A stretch of 64,000 bases of DNA, taken from the NCBI RefSeq assembly GCF_029931775.1, contig NC_079318.1, positions 24,008,159-24,072,158 on the forward strand, given 5' to 3'. Shown here one piece after another: positions 1 through 12,205 of the stretch (positions within the stretch are counted from its first letter, which is position 1; every line of letters starts with the position of its first letter). The stretch comes from Euleptes europaea (lineage: Eukaryota > Chordata > Lepidosauria > Squamata > Sphaerodactylidae). A program made the translations under genes and the position numbers. The notes beneath the pieces were generated by a model. That model saw only the letters and a program-made list of their open reading frames with translations, ran no database searches and was not told where the DNA came from.

Positions 1-340
1 GAAATACACACAAAACCTATTCTAAAGCTGGGTGTGCAAGGCTTAGCATATGCCTGAGGGATTTGAATCCATAGGTGAATCTAATACACTCACATGTTAC
101 TACACTGGCACGCAGAGCTAATTGGAATTTGAGGAACTTTTTAAAACCATACAAAAAATATCAGGTGATGTTGGTGATTTTACAAAATAAAAGCCCAACC
201 TCTGACTTCACAATTAAATTATGCAGCGATGCCAGTATAGACTTTCGTAACAGGTGGACTTCCCTTCAGCTTCTTACTGAGAAGGGAGTTGCTTAGCTTC
301 AGAATTCAAAATTCCCCTTTAAGGCTATAAGCCTTTAGAT
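1..340. other. No recognised feature
   Basis: AT-rich unique-looking DNA. Only short frames occur, with no recognisable protein. Confidence 0.5.
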
Positions 341-759
341 CAGGGCCCCCCAATGTGGTACCTGTGGATGCCATGGCACCTGCTGACACCTTTCCTGGTG
401 CCCACCAAGTAGGCATGGCCAGGTGGGCCTTTTGCCCAGCAGTGCTTCTGATTGGCCACTGCAGTTCTGATTGGCTGTGGGAAATTTTTTAAAACATCAC
501 TTTGGCAACAGCTGCCACCAGAGCTGCATGGCTGAAGGTAAGCTGTGCATAAGCAAGAAAACATTTTATAGTATGTTTGTTTAAAGAGGCATCCTGTCAA
601 GCAGAGCTTCTGTCTGAAATGTTGGAAGAGTTACTAGTGGAGTTATGCATAACCTCACTCCCTGACATTTGTGGCTGGCTCCACCCCCTGCGGCAACTAT
701 TTTGTGGTTGCGTCAGAATCCAAAGGTGCCTGCAGGCTCAAAAAGGTTGGGGACCTCTG
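341..759. mobile_element. hAT-like non-autonomous DNA element, older copy
   Basis: Ends are CAGGGCCCCCCAA and, reversed, CAGAGGTCCCCAA. The interior (gtgcc..., ttggctgtg..., ggctggctcc...) matches the copy at 51256-51586. Flanking 8-mers agree at only 5 of 8 bases, so the copy is old. Confidence 0.65.
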
Positions 760-1770
760 CCGTAGACTGATTATTATGGTTGACAGAAGCTCTCCAGTTC
801 TAAGGCAAAGATCTGTTGAAATCCTGCAACGTGAGATGCCGACAGTTGAACCTGAGATCTTGCCTATGCAAAACATGCGCTCTGCCTCTCTACTTCAGCC
901 CCTTCTTTGATTACTGGGTGTTGAACTTAGTCGAGCCAAGGGACTAAAATACCCCAGAGGTCAGGTCACATCGTCCCACCGCAGTTGGTTTGCTAAAGGA
1001 TGTCCAATCCCAGCTGCTGTCTTTTGATCACGTCATATTCTTCACTGGGCTACTCTAGAATTGGAAGAGGGCCTGAAGGTCATTTGGTCCAATTAACATT
1101 GAGCTTGTGGGGATCCCATGGGCTCAGAGTAGCTACAATATTGCCCAGTAAGACACTTCCCTATTGGAAGGCTCACATCTAAACTAGACCCAAGCTCTTG
1201 GCTGAACAAAAAGGAATCCCCTTCACGACCTCGCAGCCTAGCCCTCTCTCTTCCTCATTTCTGATGTACTAGATAGCAGTAGATAATATAAAAATCCCAC
1301 TAATCCTTTTCGCTCACCCACAATAACGGCATTCCCATCTAGAGTTGCCAGCATTTAAAATGGCTCCTCTAGCTGTCGCTTTAGCAATTAGCAGGTGATG
1401 GTATTTAGCTCCATGCCATGAAAAGCTTCAATTGCCCAGTCCCACTCATTAAACTTCTATTAAAGAGACAGGACAATTTCCCTGTCCAATTGGCAACTTG
1501 GTTTCCGTCCTTCCCTAACCAGGACAAACTTGAACTCCCCCTCACACTTGGAATATCAGGTGTCCCCTAACTACTAGTCTTCCAAAGCACATCCCACACA
1601 TTCCACGGTGCTGCCCTTGGCTATCTTAAGCACTGTGCAGCAAGTAAAACACTAGCTTTGAGAGAGGGATGAGCCAAGGCTAGGATTGCCAGGTTTTAAC
1701 AAGAAGCTTGCTTATGTTTTCCCTATAGGGCTACAAAATATGTCAAACAGCCTTACTCCAAGTCAGACCA
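760..1770. other. Intergenic, no recognised feature
   Basis: No coding or repeat signal that I can name. Confidence 0.4.
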
Positions 1771-1975
1771 CATGAACCCATGAAGCTGCCTTATACTGAA
1801 TCAGACCCTGGGTCCATCAAAGTCAGTACTGTCTACTCAGGCCAGCAGCGGCTCTCCATGGTCTCGGACTGCGGTCTTACATGTCACCTACCTGCCTAGT
1901 CCCTTTAACTAGAGAGGCCCGGGATTGAACCTGGCTGGGACCTTCTGCACGCCAAGCAGATGCTCCACCACTGGC
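1771..1975 (-). mobile_element. tRNA-headed SINE (reverse)
   Basis: Reverse complement of the family starting ggggccgtggctcagtggca. It carries the shared tail gaagctgccttatactgaat and a degraded B-box region; other copies lie at 21478 and 56156. Confidence 0.8.
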
Positions 1976-2336
1976 CTCGTAGCTCAGAATTGTCTCTCTG
2001 CCTGATAGTGGCTCTCCAGCACCCCAGGCACAGAACCTGGGTTCTTCTGCCTACTGGGCCACAGCAGCTCCATTGGGCAGTTGCTGCATTGTGATGGGAG
2101 CCTCAGTACCAGTGGCACAGTGCTCTTGGCAGCTTATCCATAGCATGTCGAAAGCAGAAAGCAGGTGCAGGCCACAGGCTCTGTGCCAGAGGAAACAAAC
2201 ACAAGGACGCATTTAGTCAAATAAGCCCAGATCTGATGCTTAATGAATTAAACTGGCTTTCCAGAATGCCTTCCTGGAAATGTTGCATACAACTGATGTC
2301 CAATGGCATAAAACTGGAAAGGCGCTACTTTGGTAT

Positions 2337-2480
2337 GGGTTTATTGATTGACTGATTCATTCATTCATTGTGTTTTTATCCCACCCTCATTCCTAGCAAG
2401 CTGGGCTCAGAGCGGGTCACAACATATTCATTAAATATTAATTAAAACATACTTTAAAACTCATACTTCATATTACAATA
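2337..2480. repeat. Interspersed-repeat 3' tail fragment
   Basis: TTATT/ATTCA-rich stretch followed by tcccaccctcattcctagcaag and ctcagagcgggt, which recurs at about 25237-25310. Probably the tail of a SINE or LINE. Confidence 0.45.
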
Positions 2481-2536
2481 AAACAAGATGGCATTTCATT
2501 CCAGTCGCAGCCACTAGACAGGCCTGGTCACCAGTT

Positions 2537-2688
2537 AGGGTTGTCAGGTCCCTCTTTGCCATCAGCGGGAGGTTTTTGGGGGCGGAGCCTGAGGAGGGCG
2601 GGGTTTGGGGAAGGGAGGGACTTCAATGCCTTCAATCAGTTGTAATAGCAGGAGATCTTCTGCTATTACCAGGAGGTTGGCAAGCCTA
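2537..2688. mobile_element. TAGGGTTGCCA-ended DNA element (short copy)
   Basis: Begins tagggttgtcaggtccct and ends ggaggttggcaagccta. It contains the family core ggcggggtttggggaagggagggacttcaa. The middle is deleted compared with the 210-base copies. Confidence 0.7.
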
Positions 2689-3111
2689 TCAGCGGTGGGC
2701 CCCCAGACCAGGTTGGAGGAGGATGGGGCGGGGTTGATGGAGTGCTTGGTGCTAAATGACAATTTAGATATAGTACGCATTTCAAAAACATGGTGGAATG
2801 GCAATCTTGGTGTATAAGCTCTATAGACAGGTCAGGGAGGTGGACAAGGTGTTGTGTTGTATATCAAAGAGGACATAGAGTCAAATAAGCTAGCAAACAT
2901 ACCTGACAGAAGTGTTATGGGTGGAGATACTACTATTACTTATTATTTTTTATTTACAGCCCATGTTGCTCAATGATCAGGGACTCAAAGTGCCCCTAGC
3001 AGTAGTATTCATAATCAACTATGACAGTGGCCATTTGGTGCTGGACAATGGTACCCTTCCACAGACCCTTATTCCGGATTTGCATGCATGTAATATATTT
3101 ATCATATATGG

Positions 3112-3345
3112 CTTAGTGTGATGTAGTAGTTAAGAGTGCCCAACTAGGAACTGGGAGACCCATTTTCAAATCTCTTCTCTGCTATGGACGCTTTCAGGGA
3201 GACCTTGAAGCAGTCACTAACCCATCTCATAGAGCTGCTGTGAGGATAAGAACAGAGGAGGGAGAAATGATGTTGTAAGTTGCTTTGGGCCCCCACTGGG
3301 AAGAACAGAGGGGCGTAAATATCTAAATTAAATTAAATTACTCAT
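3112..3345 (+). mobile_element. tRNA-like SINE, degraded
   Basis: Starts with the gtgatgtagtagttaagag head and has a gagctgctgtgaggataa middle and a tail of short A/T repeats, matching the copies at 52724 and 54531. Confidence 0.6.
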
Positions 3346-4450
3346 GGGGTTTTATCCATATGGCTTAGTAGGAGTAAGCTGATTTGTTCTTTCCTTAAGT
3401 GATACAGTTGAATCAAAACTGGAGGACCAATTTCAACCTGGACTTACATAGGACAGAACCGAATCCTCATTACGACCGACCTGTTATATTTTTATCAGAA
3501 CAAAGGCAAATTAAAATAAATACAGAATGGATTGTAGTCCTTCCTTAGTACTGTAAGACTGAATTCTGCCCATCGTTTGTTCTTGCTACTTTGATAGGTG
3601 ATTTTGACAATCATTTTGCCTGCTGAATTAATAATACCCACCACAATTTTTAGATAACTGTCCGCAGCCAGGACCATACAGTGTATTCTATGCTTCAGTG
3701 AATTAATAGGTAGAGGACCCCTTCCTTGACATAGATATCAATTCTTCCTGCAACATCCTCCAGACTCAGGAAGGAAGACCGGAATAGCAACAAGGTTATG
3801 CAATTTTGTGGTCCAGCAAAAGACTCCGGTTAGCTTCAAAAAAGGCTAAGGGCAGATAAATTAACCTGTGAGGGGCGAGGGATTTCTGATTAGTTTTAGA
3901 AATGTGGTCCCCCCTCGGTAAAGGAAGGAGATGAATTTAGCATCTATGCCGCTTGTATGACAACAGTTCGGATAGTGGGGGAGAGCGGCACGGCGAATGT
4001 TGAAAGCAAGGGTCTGCAAAGTTCCTCCCTGGCAGATTTATTTGTGAGTCACATTTCACAGCCTGCAATGCAAACCAGGCTTCTCTATTTTTAAAGTTTT
4101 GCTGCCTTGCAATATCTGAAATGTTAAATAAGCATTCCAAGTATGGTTGGGCAGGTCATGGTGTATCAGCATAGGACATGGAATAATTTAGAGGAACAAA
4201 GAGGGCTGGCCACAGGGGCCAGTATGGTCTGGGATTTGCCATGGCCCACAATCTGATAAAGGGCCCCCACAGGCCAGATGTTTGGCCTGTCTGCATCCAC
4301 CAAGAAATGGGGGCATTGTTCTAGAGGTCCCTGTGACCTAGCAGGGGCCTCTGGGACTATCTCCAATTTCCTGATGTCAGACATGGCAGGAGGAGAGAGC
4401 ACAGAATGATTTTTTTCCTGCTCCTTTAAGCACTATCAGTGCTCACAGAA
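3346..4450. other. Intergenic, unassigned
   Basis: No protein or repeat that I can name. Short - strand frames at 3495-3677 and 3937-4140 could be decayed LINE sequence but show no diagnostic motif. Confidence 0.35.
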
Positions 4451-4610
4451 AAAGTCAAGAGCCAAGACTCTAGACTATGATTGGGAAGATTTCAATTCAA
4501 ACCCCCACTCAGCCATAACTTTTAGTGTATGAGCTCTCTTTCTGCCTAACCCACCTCACAAGGCTGGTGTGAGGGTAGAGTGGAGAACCCTATATGCCCC
4601 CTTAAACTCC
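4450..4610 (+). mobile_element. Degraded tRNA-like SINE
   Basis: Traces of the head (agactctagactatg), caattcaaacccccactcag, and the cctcacaaggctggtgtgagg block of the same SINE group. Confidence 0.4.
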
Positions 4611-4639
4611 ACTCTATATGCAAAAATATATGCTCCACT

Positions 4640-5340
4640 CTACATGCAAAAATATATCTGTTTTCTTTCAGAGGTTCTCTTGTGAAAGAAAACAGAAGCA
4701 GCCCCATACATGGCGCCATGAATTTCATTATTACAGGCTGAAGAAGCGTAATTCTGCGAAAAACGTTTTGAAAATTCCGGAAGACGTTTCCCAACTTTAC
4801 TCATCACACCATTCTTCCAAGATAAACGGGACCGTTTCCCTTGCTTTCGATACTTCGGCATTTTGATATTGTTTAGTCTTTCAATTGTTACTAAAGACCT
4901 TGTTGAAGTCTTGTTAGAAGATAGCCCCATATCTGTGTATACGGGAGGGGTTACTTTAAGTGCCGGCACTTGGTCTCCAGATTAGAGAAGATATCTATAG
5001 AAGATATCCCCATATCTGTGTATATAATCTGTGTTTAGGATTGTAAGTAAGTTTCTGTTTGCATCTCCCTGTTGTCTCCACTATTTTGTAATACACTGTT
5101 TGATATTTTTGCATATAGAGCTGAGTACTGTTTTTTTCCCTAAACAATATACTGTCCAGTACAGGTGATTTGTAGTGCTTGACCCTTAAACTCCACAGCA
5201 AAAGGGCAAGATAAAAATATGCGACACGTTCTTTGCGGTAGTTTCTTTTGAATCTCTCGAGCAAGTAAAGAAGCAGAAGAAACGGATATGGTATTTGAGG
5301 AGAATTAATAATTTGTATAGACCCTTAAAAAGGCAATTCT
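4640..5340. repeat. Unclassified dispersed element
   Basis: Contains an inverted pair gttttctttcag / ctgaaagaaaac-like arms at its left, a gaagaagcgtaattctgcgaa stretch and a 45-base block (4947-4987) that recurs at 5733-5769. No family assignment. Confidence 0.35.
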
Positions 5341-5732
5341 TAGGTCCAAGACAGAAGCTCTATGGTTAGAAAGAGGGGGGAGGAACCCAGTATTAACAGC
5401 CAAGTAGTGTGTAGCTGAGCAAAACCAAACCCGCTCTGTCCCTGCCACTTACCTCCCACGTCACTTTTTGTCCAGCTGTTACTTCTAGTATTACCACTCA
5501 GCTCATGTGAAGAGAAAACTATGTGTGGAAAGAAGATGTAGGGTGAGAAACCGTGAATGTGTGTGAGTGTGTGTCTGCACTTCACTCCAGTGTGCCCCTT
5601 TTGTTAAAACCATACCCCACTTTCTACATAATGGAGAAACGTCCATGTTTAAGGACATGGAATTACCACCGCTGAGTTTGTATACAGGCGGGCCCTTATA
5701 TTTTAAAAAAATAATGAAAGGGTCTGGGGAGG

Positions 5733-5769
5733 GGTTACTTCAAGGGCCGGCACTTGGTCTCCAGATTAG
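5733..5769 (+). repeat. Second copy of the ccggcacttggtctccagat block
   Basis: ggggttactt...ggccggcacttggtctccag matches 4947-4983 in the same orientation, about 786 bases downstream. It suggests a repeated element end or a local duplication. Confidence 0.5.
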
Positions 5770-6249
5770 GGAAGCATTTCTTTGAAATCATGGAAACCAA
5801 TACATCCTGGAATGAAACCAAAGGATGTGCTGGGGTAGAATATTAGCCTGAATGAAGATGAGCGCACCCCAACCATGCAAACCCACAGAACTTCATACTG
5901 AATCAGTCTTTTAGCTGGATTTCTCCAAGGTTCCTTGCACAAGGAAATTCTATACACAGATTTCTCTCCAGTGTTACCACCAAGCTGCTACAGTGTTGAT
6001 GGGAGACTCGGGGCTGACAAGCCTTCTATAGCTTGACTCAAACTATTAAAAAACATACCTGGGGATTATTGCAGGTTCTCTATTACATGAATATCCCTGG
6101 CAGTATCACAACTCAGTGCTGGATTAACCATAAGGTTACATATGTTCTAGAGCCTCAGGTCAAAATGGTTTTCAGACCATTTATTTCAGACCTGCTCCAA
6201 CATCCAATGAGACAGCTTTTCAGTGTTGGAGGGTTAGTCTGGATAAAGT
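5770..6249. other. Intergenic, no recognised feature
   Basis: Nothing recognised on either strand. Confidence 0.35.
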
Positions 6250-6478
6250 CTAGGGTTGCCAACCTCCAGGTACTAGCTGGAGGTCTCTCCTGCTATTACA
6301 ACTGATCTCCAGCTGATAGAGATCAGTTCACCCGGAGAAAATGGCCGCTTTGGCAATTGGACTCTATGGCATTGAAGTCCCTCCCCTCCCCAAACCATGC
6401 CCTCCTCAGGCTCCGCCCTTTTCAGGCTCCACCCCAAAAACCTCCCACCCGTGGCAAAGAGGGACCTGACAACCCTAG
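6250..6478. mobile_element. TAGGGTTGCCA-ended DNA element
   Basis: ctagggttgccaacctccag ... gggacctgacaaccctag, with the internal aaaatggccgctttggcaat core. Complementary ends mark it as a non-autonomous element of the family dated by the duplication at 6543. Confidence 0.8.
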
Positions 6479-6550
6479 CAAAGCCTCTTTTGGGCCCCTC
6501 CACTTAAATAATCAAGAGCAAACATTCTTAGGATCAAGCCCCTTTATGTG

Positions 6551-6763
6551 TAGAGTTGCCAGGTCTGGACATAGGTGGAGGTTTTGGAGGTGAAGCCTGA
6601 GAAGGGCGGGGTTTGGGGAGGGGAGGGACTTCAGTGGAGCATCATGCCATAGAGTCCAATTGCCAAAGCGGCCATTTTCTCCAGGTGAGCTGATCTCTGT
6701 TGCCCCGAGATCAGTTGTGATAGCAGGAGATCTCCAGCCACCACCTGGAGGTTGGCAACCCTA
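6551..6763. mobile_element. TAGGGTTGCCA-ended DNA element with exact 8-bp target duplication
   Basis: Bounded by TTTATGTG at 6543-6550 and 6764-6771. Ends are TAGAGTTGCCA and TTGGCAACCCTA. The eight-base duplication indicates hAT-type transposition. Orientation is opposite to the neighbour at 6250-6478. Confidence 0.85.
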
Positions 6764-7271
6764 TTTATGTGTCGGTGTGGTGGCCACCACAACCAGGGAC
6801 CTCTCGCTTAAAAGAAGCCGAGTAGAAAGCGAGGGAACCCCCTGGGAGCATTTTCTTGTGAATCTGTCCTCGCTACGAGCAACCGTTTGCAGTTTTCCAT
6901 TTTTAGAATACAGGGTAAGCTTCACACGGCTATTCCTTGTCCAGCAGCTGACCAAAGTCACAGGGGACGTCACTTTGCATTGCAGAGACCTGAGGCCAGA
7001 GACTCAGAAGGGCAAAAAATGTGTCAGATCCATGGTCGTCTCTGATGAATGGCTGGGTGTGACGTGGCTCTGAAGGAACAGGACTCCGAAGACTGCCTCT
7101 GTGGGAAAGGGGCAGGGATGCCTTGCCCAGGAGGGTATGAAGTACTCCCTGCAGCTGCTGCCCTCTGCACTTTTGACTGCATGAGTACTGGGATTCCCAG
7201 TTCGAATCCAGGGGGCCCATTACAGACACAAACCCAGTCAAAGCAGAAGCCATTTGCCTGATAATGATGAT

Positions 7272-7480
7272 TAGGGTTGCCAGGTCCCTCATCGCCACTG
7301 GCGGGGGATTTTTGGGGCGGAGGCTGAGAAGGGTGGGGTTTGGGGAGGGGAGGGACTTCAATACCATTGAGTCCAATGGGCAAAGCGGCCATTTTCTCCA
7401 GGGGAACTGATCTCTATCGGCTGGAGATCGGTTGTAATAGCAGGAGAACTCCAGCTAGAACCTGGAGGATGGCAACCCTA
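7272..7480. mobile_element. TAGGGTTGCCA-ended DNA element
   Basis: tagggttgccaggtccctc ... ggatggcaaccctA with flanks atgatgat (7264-7271) and atgatgaa (7481-7488), 7 of 8 identical. Confidence 0.8.
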
Positions 7481-7730
7481 ATGATGAAGGTGATGAGGGC
7501 AAGATCTGGCCTTTATAGGGAGGTCACTTCTCTCCTCTCATGCTGGAACTGAGAGGATAGTAGGTGCCGGTGAAAGGATCCTTGTGTTCATCTGGTGGTG
7601 GAAAGGAAAGGGGGTCAGGATCCCAGAGTGGATCTGAGCCAGGGGCTAGGACCAGCCCAACATATTTTGTGGCCTCAAATAAATGCGCTGTGCAGTCCTG
7701 GAGGGGCACCCCAACCATTTGCTGTGACAT

Positions 7731-7766
7731 CTTTTATTTATTTATTTATTTATTTATTTGATTTAT
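7731..7766. repeat. (TTTA)n microsatellite
   Basis: Run of TTTA units, about eight copies, just before a poly(T) tract. Confidence 0.8.
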
Positions 7767-7877
7767 AAGATTTTTTTTTAGCTTATTAGGATCTCTTGAG
7801 AGATCCTGAGGTGCACCTCTTGCCCAGTGAGGCTTGGGTGCCTCAATCCCAAATATATAAGCAGAAGGACTATCATA

Positions 7878-8074
7878 TAAGGTTGCCAAAATCCAGATGA
7901 GGCCTGGAGATCTCTTCGAATTACAACTGATCTCCAGATGACAGAGATTAGAAGAAAATGGCTGCTTTGGAGGGTGAACGCCCGTGGCCTTATACCCTGC
8001 TGAGCTCTTTCCCATCTCCAGCCCAGCCCTCCTCAGGCTCCATCCTCCTAATCTCCAGGAATTTCCCAACCCTA
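7878..8074. mobile_element. GGTTGCCA-family DNA element, diverged subfamily
   Basis: taaggttgccaaaatccaga ... aatttcccaaccctaa with the core aaaatggctgctttggaggg. Subfamily marker: ctccaggaatttcccaaccc replaces the ggcaaagagggacctgg end. Confidence 0.7.
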
Positions 8075-8899
8075 ATCTCCCATAATTTGTATAATTTGGA
8101 GAACTGCCTCTCTCTGAGAAGGGGGGGATCCCTCATGAAGTCTCTTCAAGAGCCAGGAACATTGGCAAGACTGAGGGAGCCCAAACAGGCAAAAACATAC
8201 CTTCCATTTGCATCACGTTCTACTAATGAAAGGGCATGGCATTTTGAGCCCCACAGAAGTCTTCTACAGTCATTTAAAGGCTCGGGGCGGGGAGTGTTTG
8301 AAATATTTCCATCTGGTATTTCCACAGCAGCCGTCGCTGTAGGTCCCTGCCAGCACTAGAGAAAATCCTACTCGGTTTGCTGCATGCTATTGTTGCGCCA
8401 AAGGTATTCCATGCATCTTTATAATCCATTCCAGGAACCTACTTGGAGACATGAAAGAGAAGCCCACTCTTCCTTGGCAGCAATGAATGCACAGGCACAA
8501 ATGGTTGCTATATTTAAAGGTTGCTCTCTGTTTTTCTTGCTTTCCCATCAGACTTCTTGATGCACAGACTAAAGGGCAGGAGGAGGAAAATATCACACAG
8601 GAAAATAGTTCTGTGTTGACTATGAGCCACATTGAATGGGCTAAAGGGGGTAATTCGGAGATGATAGCAATTCAAAGCACAGTGCCACACAGGGAGTATA
8701 AACAGGTGATTATTTCTGAAGCAATTTGTAAGCAGGCTGCCCTTTGGCATGGAATACCTTTGGTTATGAGCCGTGTTGTTCTGCGCATGGGCAGTAAGAG
8801 CTCTTGCTACCCATTGAAGCAAACTTGAAGCCTGTTAGTCTCTCTTTGGGTCTCCATGGGTCACAGTCAGCAGGCACGTCACCCCAGAGCAGGGGCAAG
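8075..8899. other. Intergenic, no recognised feature
   Basis: Frames on both strands at 8487-8828 overlap each other and match no family; none is supported as coding. Confidence 0.35.
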
Positions 8900-9117
8900 T
8901 AGGGTTGTCAACCTCCAGGTGGCAGCTGGAGAGCTCCCACTATCACAACTGATCGCCAGGTGCAGAGATCAGTTCACCTGGAGAAAATGGCTGGTTTGGA
9001 AGGCTGACTCTGTGCCATTATACCCCATAAAAGTCCCTCCCTTCCCCAAACCCCTCCCTCTTCAGGCTCCACCCCCAAAATCTCCAGGTATTTCCCAACC
9101 TGGAGCTGGCAACCCTA
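8900..9117. mobile_element. GGTTGCCA-family DNA element
   Basis: tagggttgtcaacctccagg ... ggagctggcaaccctA, full length, with the same subfamily marker as 7878-8074. Confidence 0.75.
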
Positions 9118-9209
9118 AGAGGAAAGCCTTTTCAGCTCAGGAAAACAGCACAGGAGGGAAGGCTGAAGTCTCTCTTCCTGCTCCTCTCACAAGCAGAAAA
9201 CAACCCCGC

Positions 9210-9324
9210 TAGGGTTGCCAACATCCAGGTAGTAGCTGGAGATGTCCTGCTATTACAACTGATCTCCAGCCAATAGAGATCAGTTCCCCTGGAGAAAATG
9301 GCCGCTTTGGCAATTGGACTCTAC
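9210..9324. mobile_element. GGTTGCCA-family DNA element, 3' part missing
   Basis: Starts ctagggttgccaacatccag and stops in the core ggccgctttggcaattggac, where the BovB fragment begins. Its second half is absent. Confidence 0.75.
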
Positions 9325-10056
9325 TGCTGAAAGTTAAAGCAGAAAGTGCCAAAGCAGGACTATAGCTGAACGTCAAGGAGACAAAAGTAATGACTACTGG
9401 AGAATTACTCAACTTTAAAGTGGACAATGAGAAAACTGAAATTGTTCAAGACTTTCTATTCCTTGGCTCCATCATCAACCCAAAGGGAGACAGCAGCCAA
9501 GAAATCAGAAGGAGATTGAGACTGGGAAGGGCAGCCATGAAGGAGCTAGAAAAGATTCTGAAGTCTAAGGATGTGTCACTGGCCACCAAGATCAAGTTAA
9601 TCCATGCCATCGTATTCCCTGTTACTATGTATGGGTATGAAAGCTGGACAATGAAGAAAGCTCATAGGAAGAAAGTAGATTCCTTTGAAATCTGATGTTG
9701 GAGGAGAGTGTTATGGATACCGTGGACTGCCAAAAAAATAAATCAGTGGGTTATAAATCAAATCAGGCCTGAACTGACCCTAGACGCTAAAATGACTAAA
9801 CTGAGGCTATTGTACTTTGGACTCATTATGAAAAGACAAGAGTCACTGGAAAAAAACAATCATGCTAAGAAAAGTTGAAGGCAGCAGGAAAAAGAGGAAG
9901 ACCCAACAAGAGATGGATGGACTCAATAAAGGAAGCCACAGCCCTCAATTTACAAGACCTGAGCAAGGCAGTTAAAGATAGGACATTTTGGAAGACATTG
10001 ACTCATAGGGTCGCCATGAGTCGGAAGTGACTTGATGGCGCTTAACACACACGCAC
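9325..10056 (+). mobile_element. BovB/RTE LINE, 3' fragment
   Basis: Encodes in the + direction FLGSIINPKGDSSQEIRRRL, an LIHAIVFPVTMYGYESWTMK stretch and further broken frames down to the 3' tail gtcgccatgagtcggaagtg acttgatggcgcttaacaca. These are hallmarks of the BovB reverse-transcriptase C-terminus. 5' truncated, frame broken after about 100 codons. Confidence 0.85.
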
Positions 10057-11340
10057 ATTTTATTTTTGGTTTTAACTGAAAATGTTTTTAACTATTATGT
10101 TCAGCCACCTTGAACCATGAGGAAAGGCAGGGTAGAAATGTTTTAATAAAGAAACATACACGCAAGGTTTCGGGTTCAATCCCTGGCATCCCCAGTTATA
10201 TAAAAAATGTAAATCCGGCCATGAGAGCAAACTTTCAGACCCAGCCTTTGGCTATTTGAAAATTATCCTGAGAGAAACACAAATATGTGTGTGGGTTAGT
10301 TATTGACAAGAGTCCCCTTCTTAGAATATAGCAGGCTTAGATCAGTGGCACTTTCCTGTCTGCTGGTAATGAGCCAACAGGGTTCTCAGTTACATTACAG
10401 GAATCTGAGGCATTGATCTGGATTTACACCACTGTGACAGAACGTATAGCTGCCTGGACAAAATGTTTACAGTCCCATCCACACAACTTAGAAACAATTG
10501 TAGATCTTGTTGAAAAGTCCCAAAAAAGGGGAAGAATTCCTTTTCTTGTAATCATAAAATTGTATCCTTTTCAGCCAGCTGAAGGATTGAAAAAGGAAAT
10601 TAACTATGGTTATTCCATTAAGTAGGTCTCTTGGTTCCTTCCTCTCCTTGTCAGTCGGCGAAGAACTGGAATGGCTGATCATCATATTAGAACAATTACA
10701 TTGTTCTCTAGATCTACCTATAGCTTTCTGTGTTGGCTTAAAATGATCTCTTTGCTCTGTGCAATGGAATATTTCCAAATCCTCCTTCTGCTGGCAGAAA
10801 TTGTGAATGAAATTAGGGTGGTGGTATTTTCCCCCCCAGGCTACCAATGACAGAGTTTCTTGAGGTGACTTACATCATTTTAACTTAAAGTAAGATAAAA
10901 TGCAATTACAACTTGATAGAAACAAGGTATATAAAATTAAAATTCACAGAACAATAAAATCCAACTGCAAAACAGCAGCAGCTCCCCAAAATTGAACAAA
11001 AATTCCATCAGACAACCTGGCACCAAGAGAACAGGTGCAGGGATGAAGCCCCATAATTGGTGCCATGTCAGAGAAGGCCCTCTCTCTCCACTGACTTCAC
11101 TTGTGAAGGTGCAAACAGATACAGTAGGGCCTCTAGAGAACAACGTAAATTAGGCAGGTTATCCTTCAGACACCTCAATGCTAGACAATGTAGGTGTTTA
11201 CATGGAAGAACCCCCACTTTGAACTGTGCCTGGAAGAAAATTAGTAACCAGTCTTAAAGTCCTTCTCTGGAGCAGGATGTTTGAACAGGTGGTGACTGCT
11301 CAATTTCAGTCATTTCTGGATTAAATTAATTAACAAGATC
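10057..11340. other. Intergenic, unassigned
   Basis: 10070-10230 holds a repeat tail and a short piece of SINE B-box (gggttcaatccctggcatcc). 10230-11340 includes LINE-like wording on the - strand but no diagnostic motif. Confidence 0.35.
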
Positions 11341-11850
11341 CATTTCAATCAAACTCTCAACGTGGTTTTGAGACAGAAACTATGCCGAGTGCTCTGATGG
11401 ATGGACATCACTGGGGAAGAGGCAAGGACAATGCAGTTCTCTTGGTTCTTCTGGACCTTTCGGCGGCTTTCAGTACTCTCAACCAGGGATTGTTTGTGAC
11501 AGCACTCACCCGTACTAACGGCCCCTTTTTTTCAGAGCTGTCCAAGTCCTGATCCTCATGCACCTGCCTGTCCCACTCAACTAGAGAAAGAGAGAGTGGA
11601 CCCTCCAGAACAGCCTAGAGGGGATTGGTTGAAAGAGGGGTGGAATTGGTGGAAATTGGTGCGACCCTATAAGCACTGCTATCAGCCATGGTATTCTTCT
11701 GGACGGCTTGCACGAGAAGTTCCACATTGATGGCTTTATTCCAGACAGTTCCAGAAGGTAGTACTAGAAGATTATGGTCTCCCCAGATTCATCTAGCCAG
11801 GTATTGGTGATTCATCCATGTTAACAATCTTATCCAGGGTGGGTGGCCAA
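11340..11850 (+). mobile_element. L2-like LINE, reverse transcriptase fragment
   Basis: The + strand at about 11428-11490 reads DNAVLLVLLDLSAAFSTLNQ, the conserved (V)LLDLSAAFDTV reverse-transcriptase motif of the L2/CR1 group with S for D. Downstream sequence is decayed. Confidence 0.6.
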
Positions 11851-12019
11851 CTTTTTTTTTAACCTGTCCTGCTCCTGTGTTTTTTTCAGTAGCCCTCTTC
11901 CAGAAATTCAGCAGAGGAAGCCTTCCCCATCATATTATTTCCAAGCTTTACTTGCGAAATTCCTGCATGTCTGGTTTCTGCTAAAGGCAATGGATCAGGG
12001 GCAGGAAAAAAGACAGCAG

Positions 12020-12146
12020 TCCAGTGTTAAAGCACCGGGTCATTCCTGACACATGGGGTGACGTCACATGCTGATGTTTACTAGGCACTGGCAGACTTTG
12101 TTTATGGGGTGGTTTGCCAGTGCCTTCCCCATTCATTTTCCCTTTA
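12020..12146 (-). mobile_element. tRNA-derived SINE, partial (reverse)
   Basis: Contains agcaccgggtcattcctgac and gtggtttgccagtgccttcc, the 3' half of the family found whole at 25797, 46211 and 35435. Confidence 0.75.
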
Positions 12147-12205
12147 AATATAGTATTAGACCCAGCTTTAGTTGGTGTCAAGTTTAGTAGTGCTCTACTA
12201 AACTT

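Noticed and set aside
6660-7376. Opposed frames of 137 and 148 codons
   Set aside because: They arise from the GGTTGCCA-family elements, whose sequence is open in several frames.
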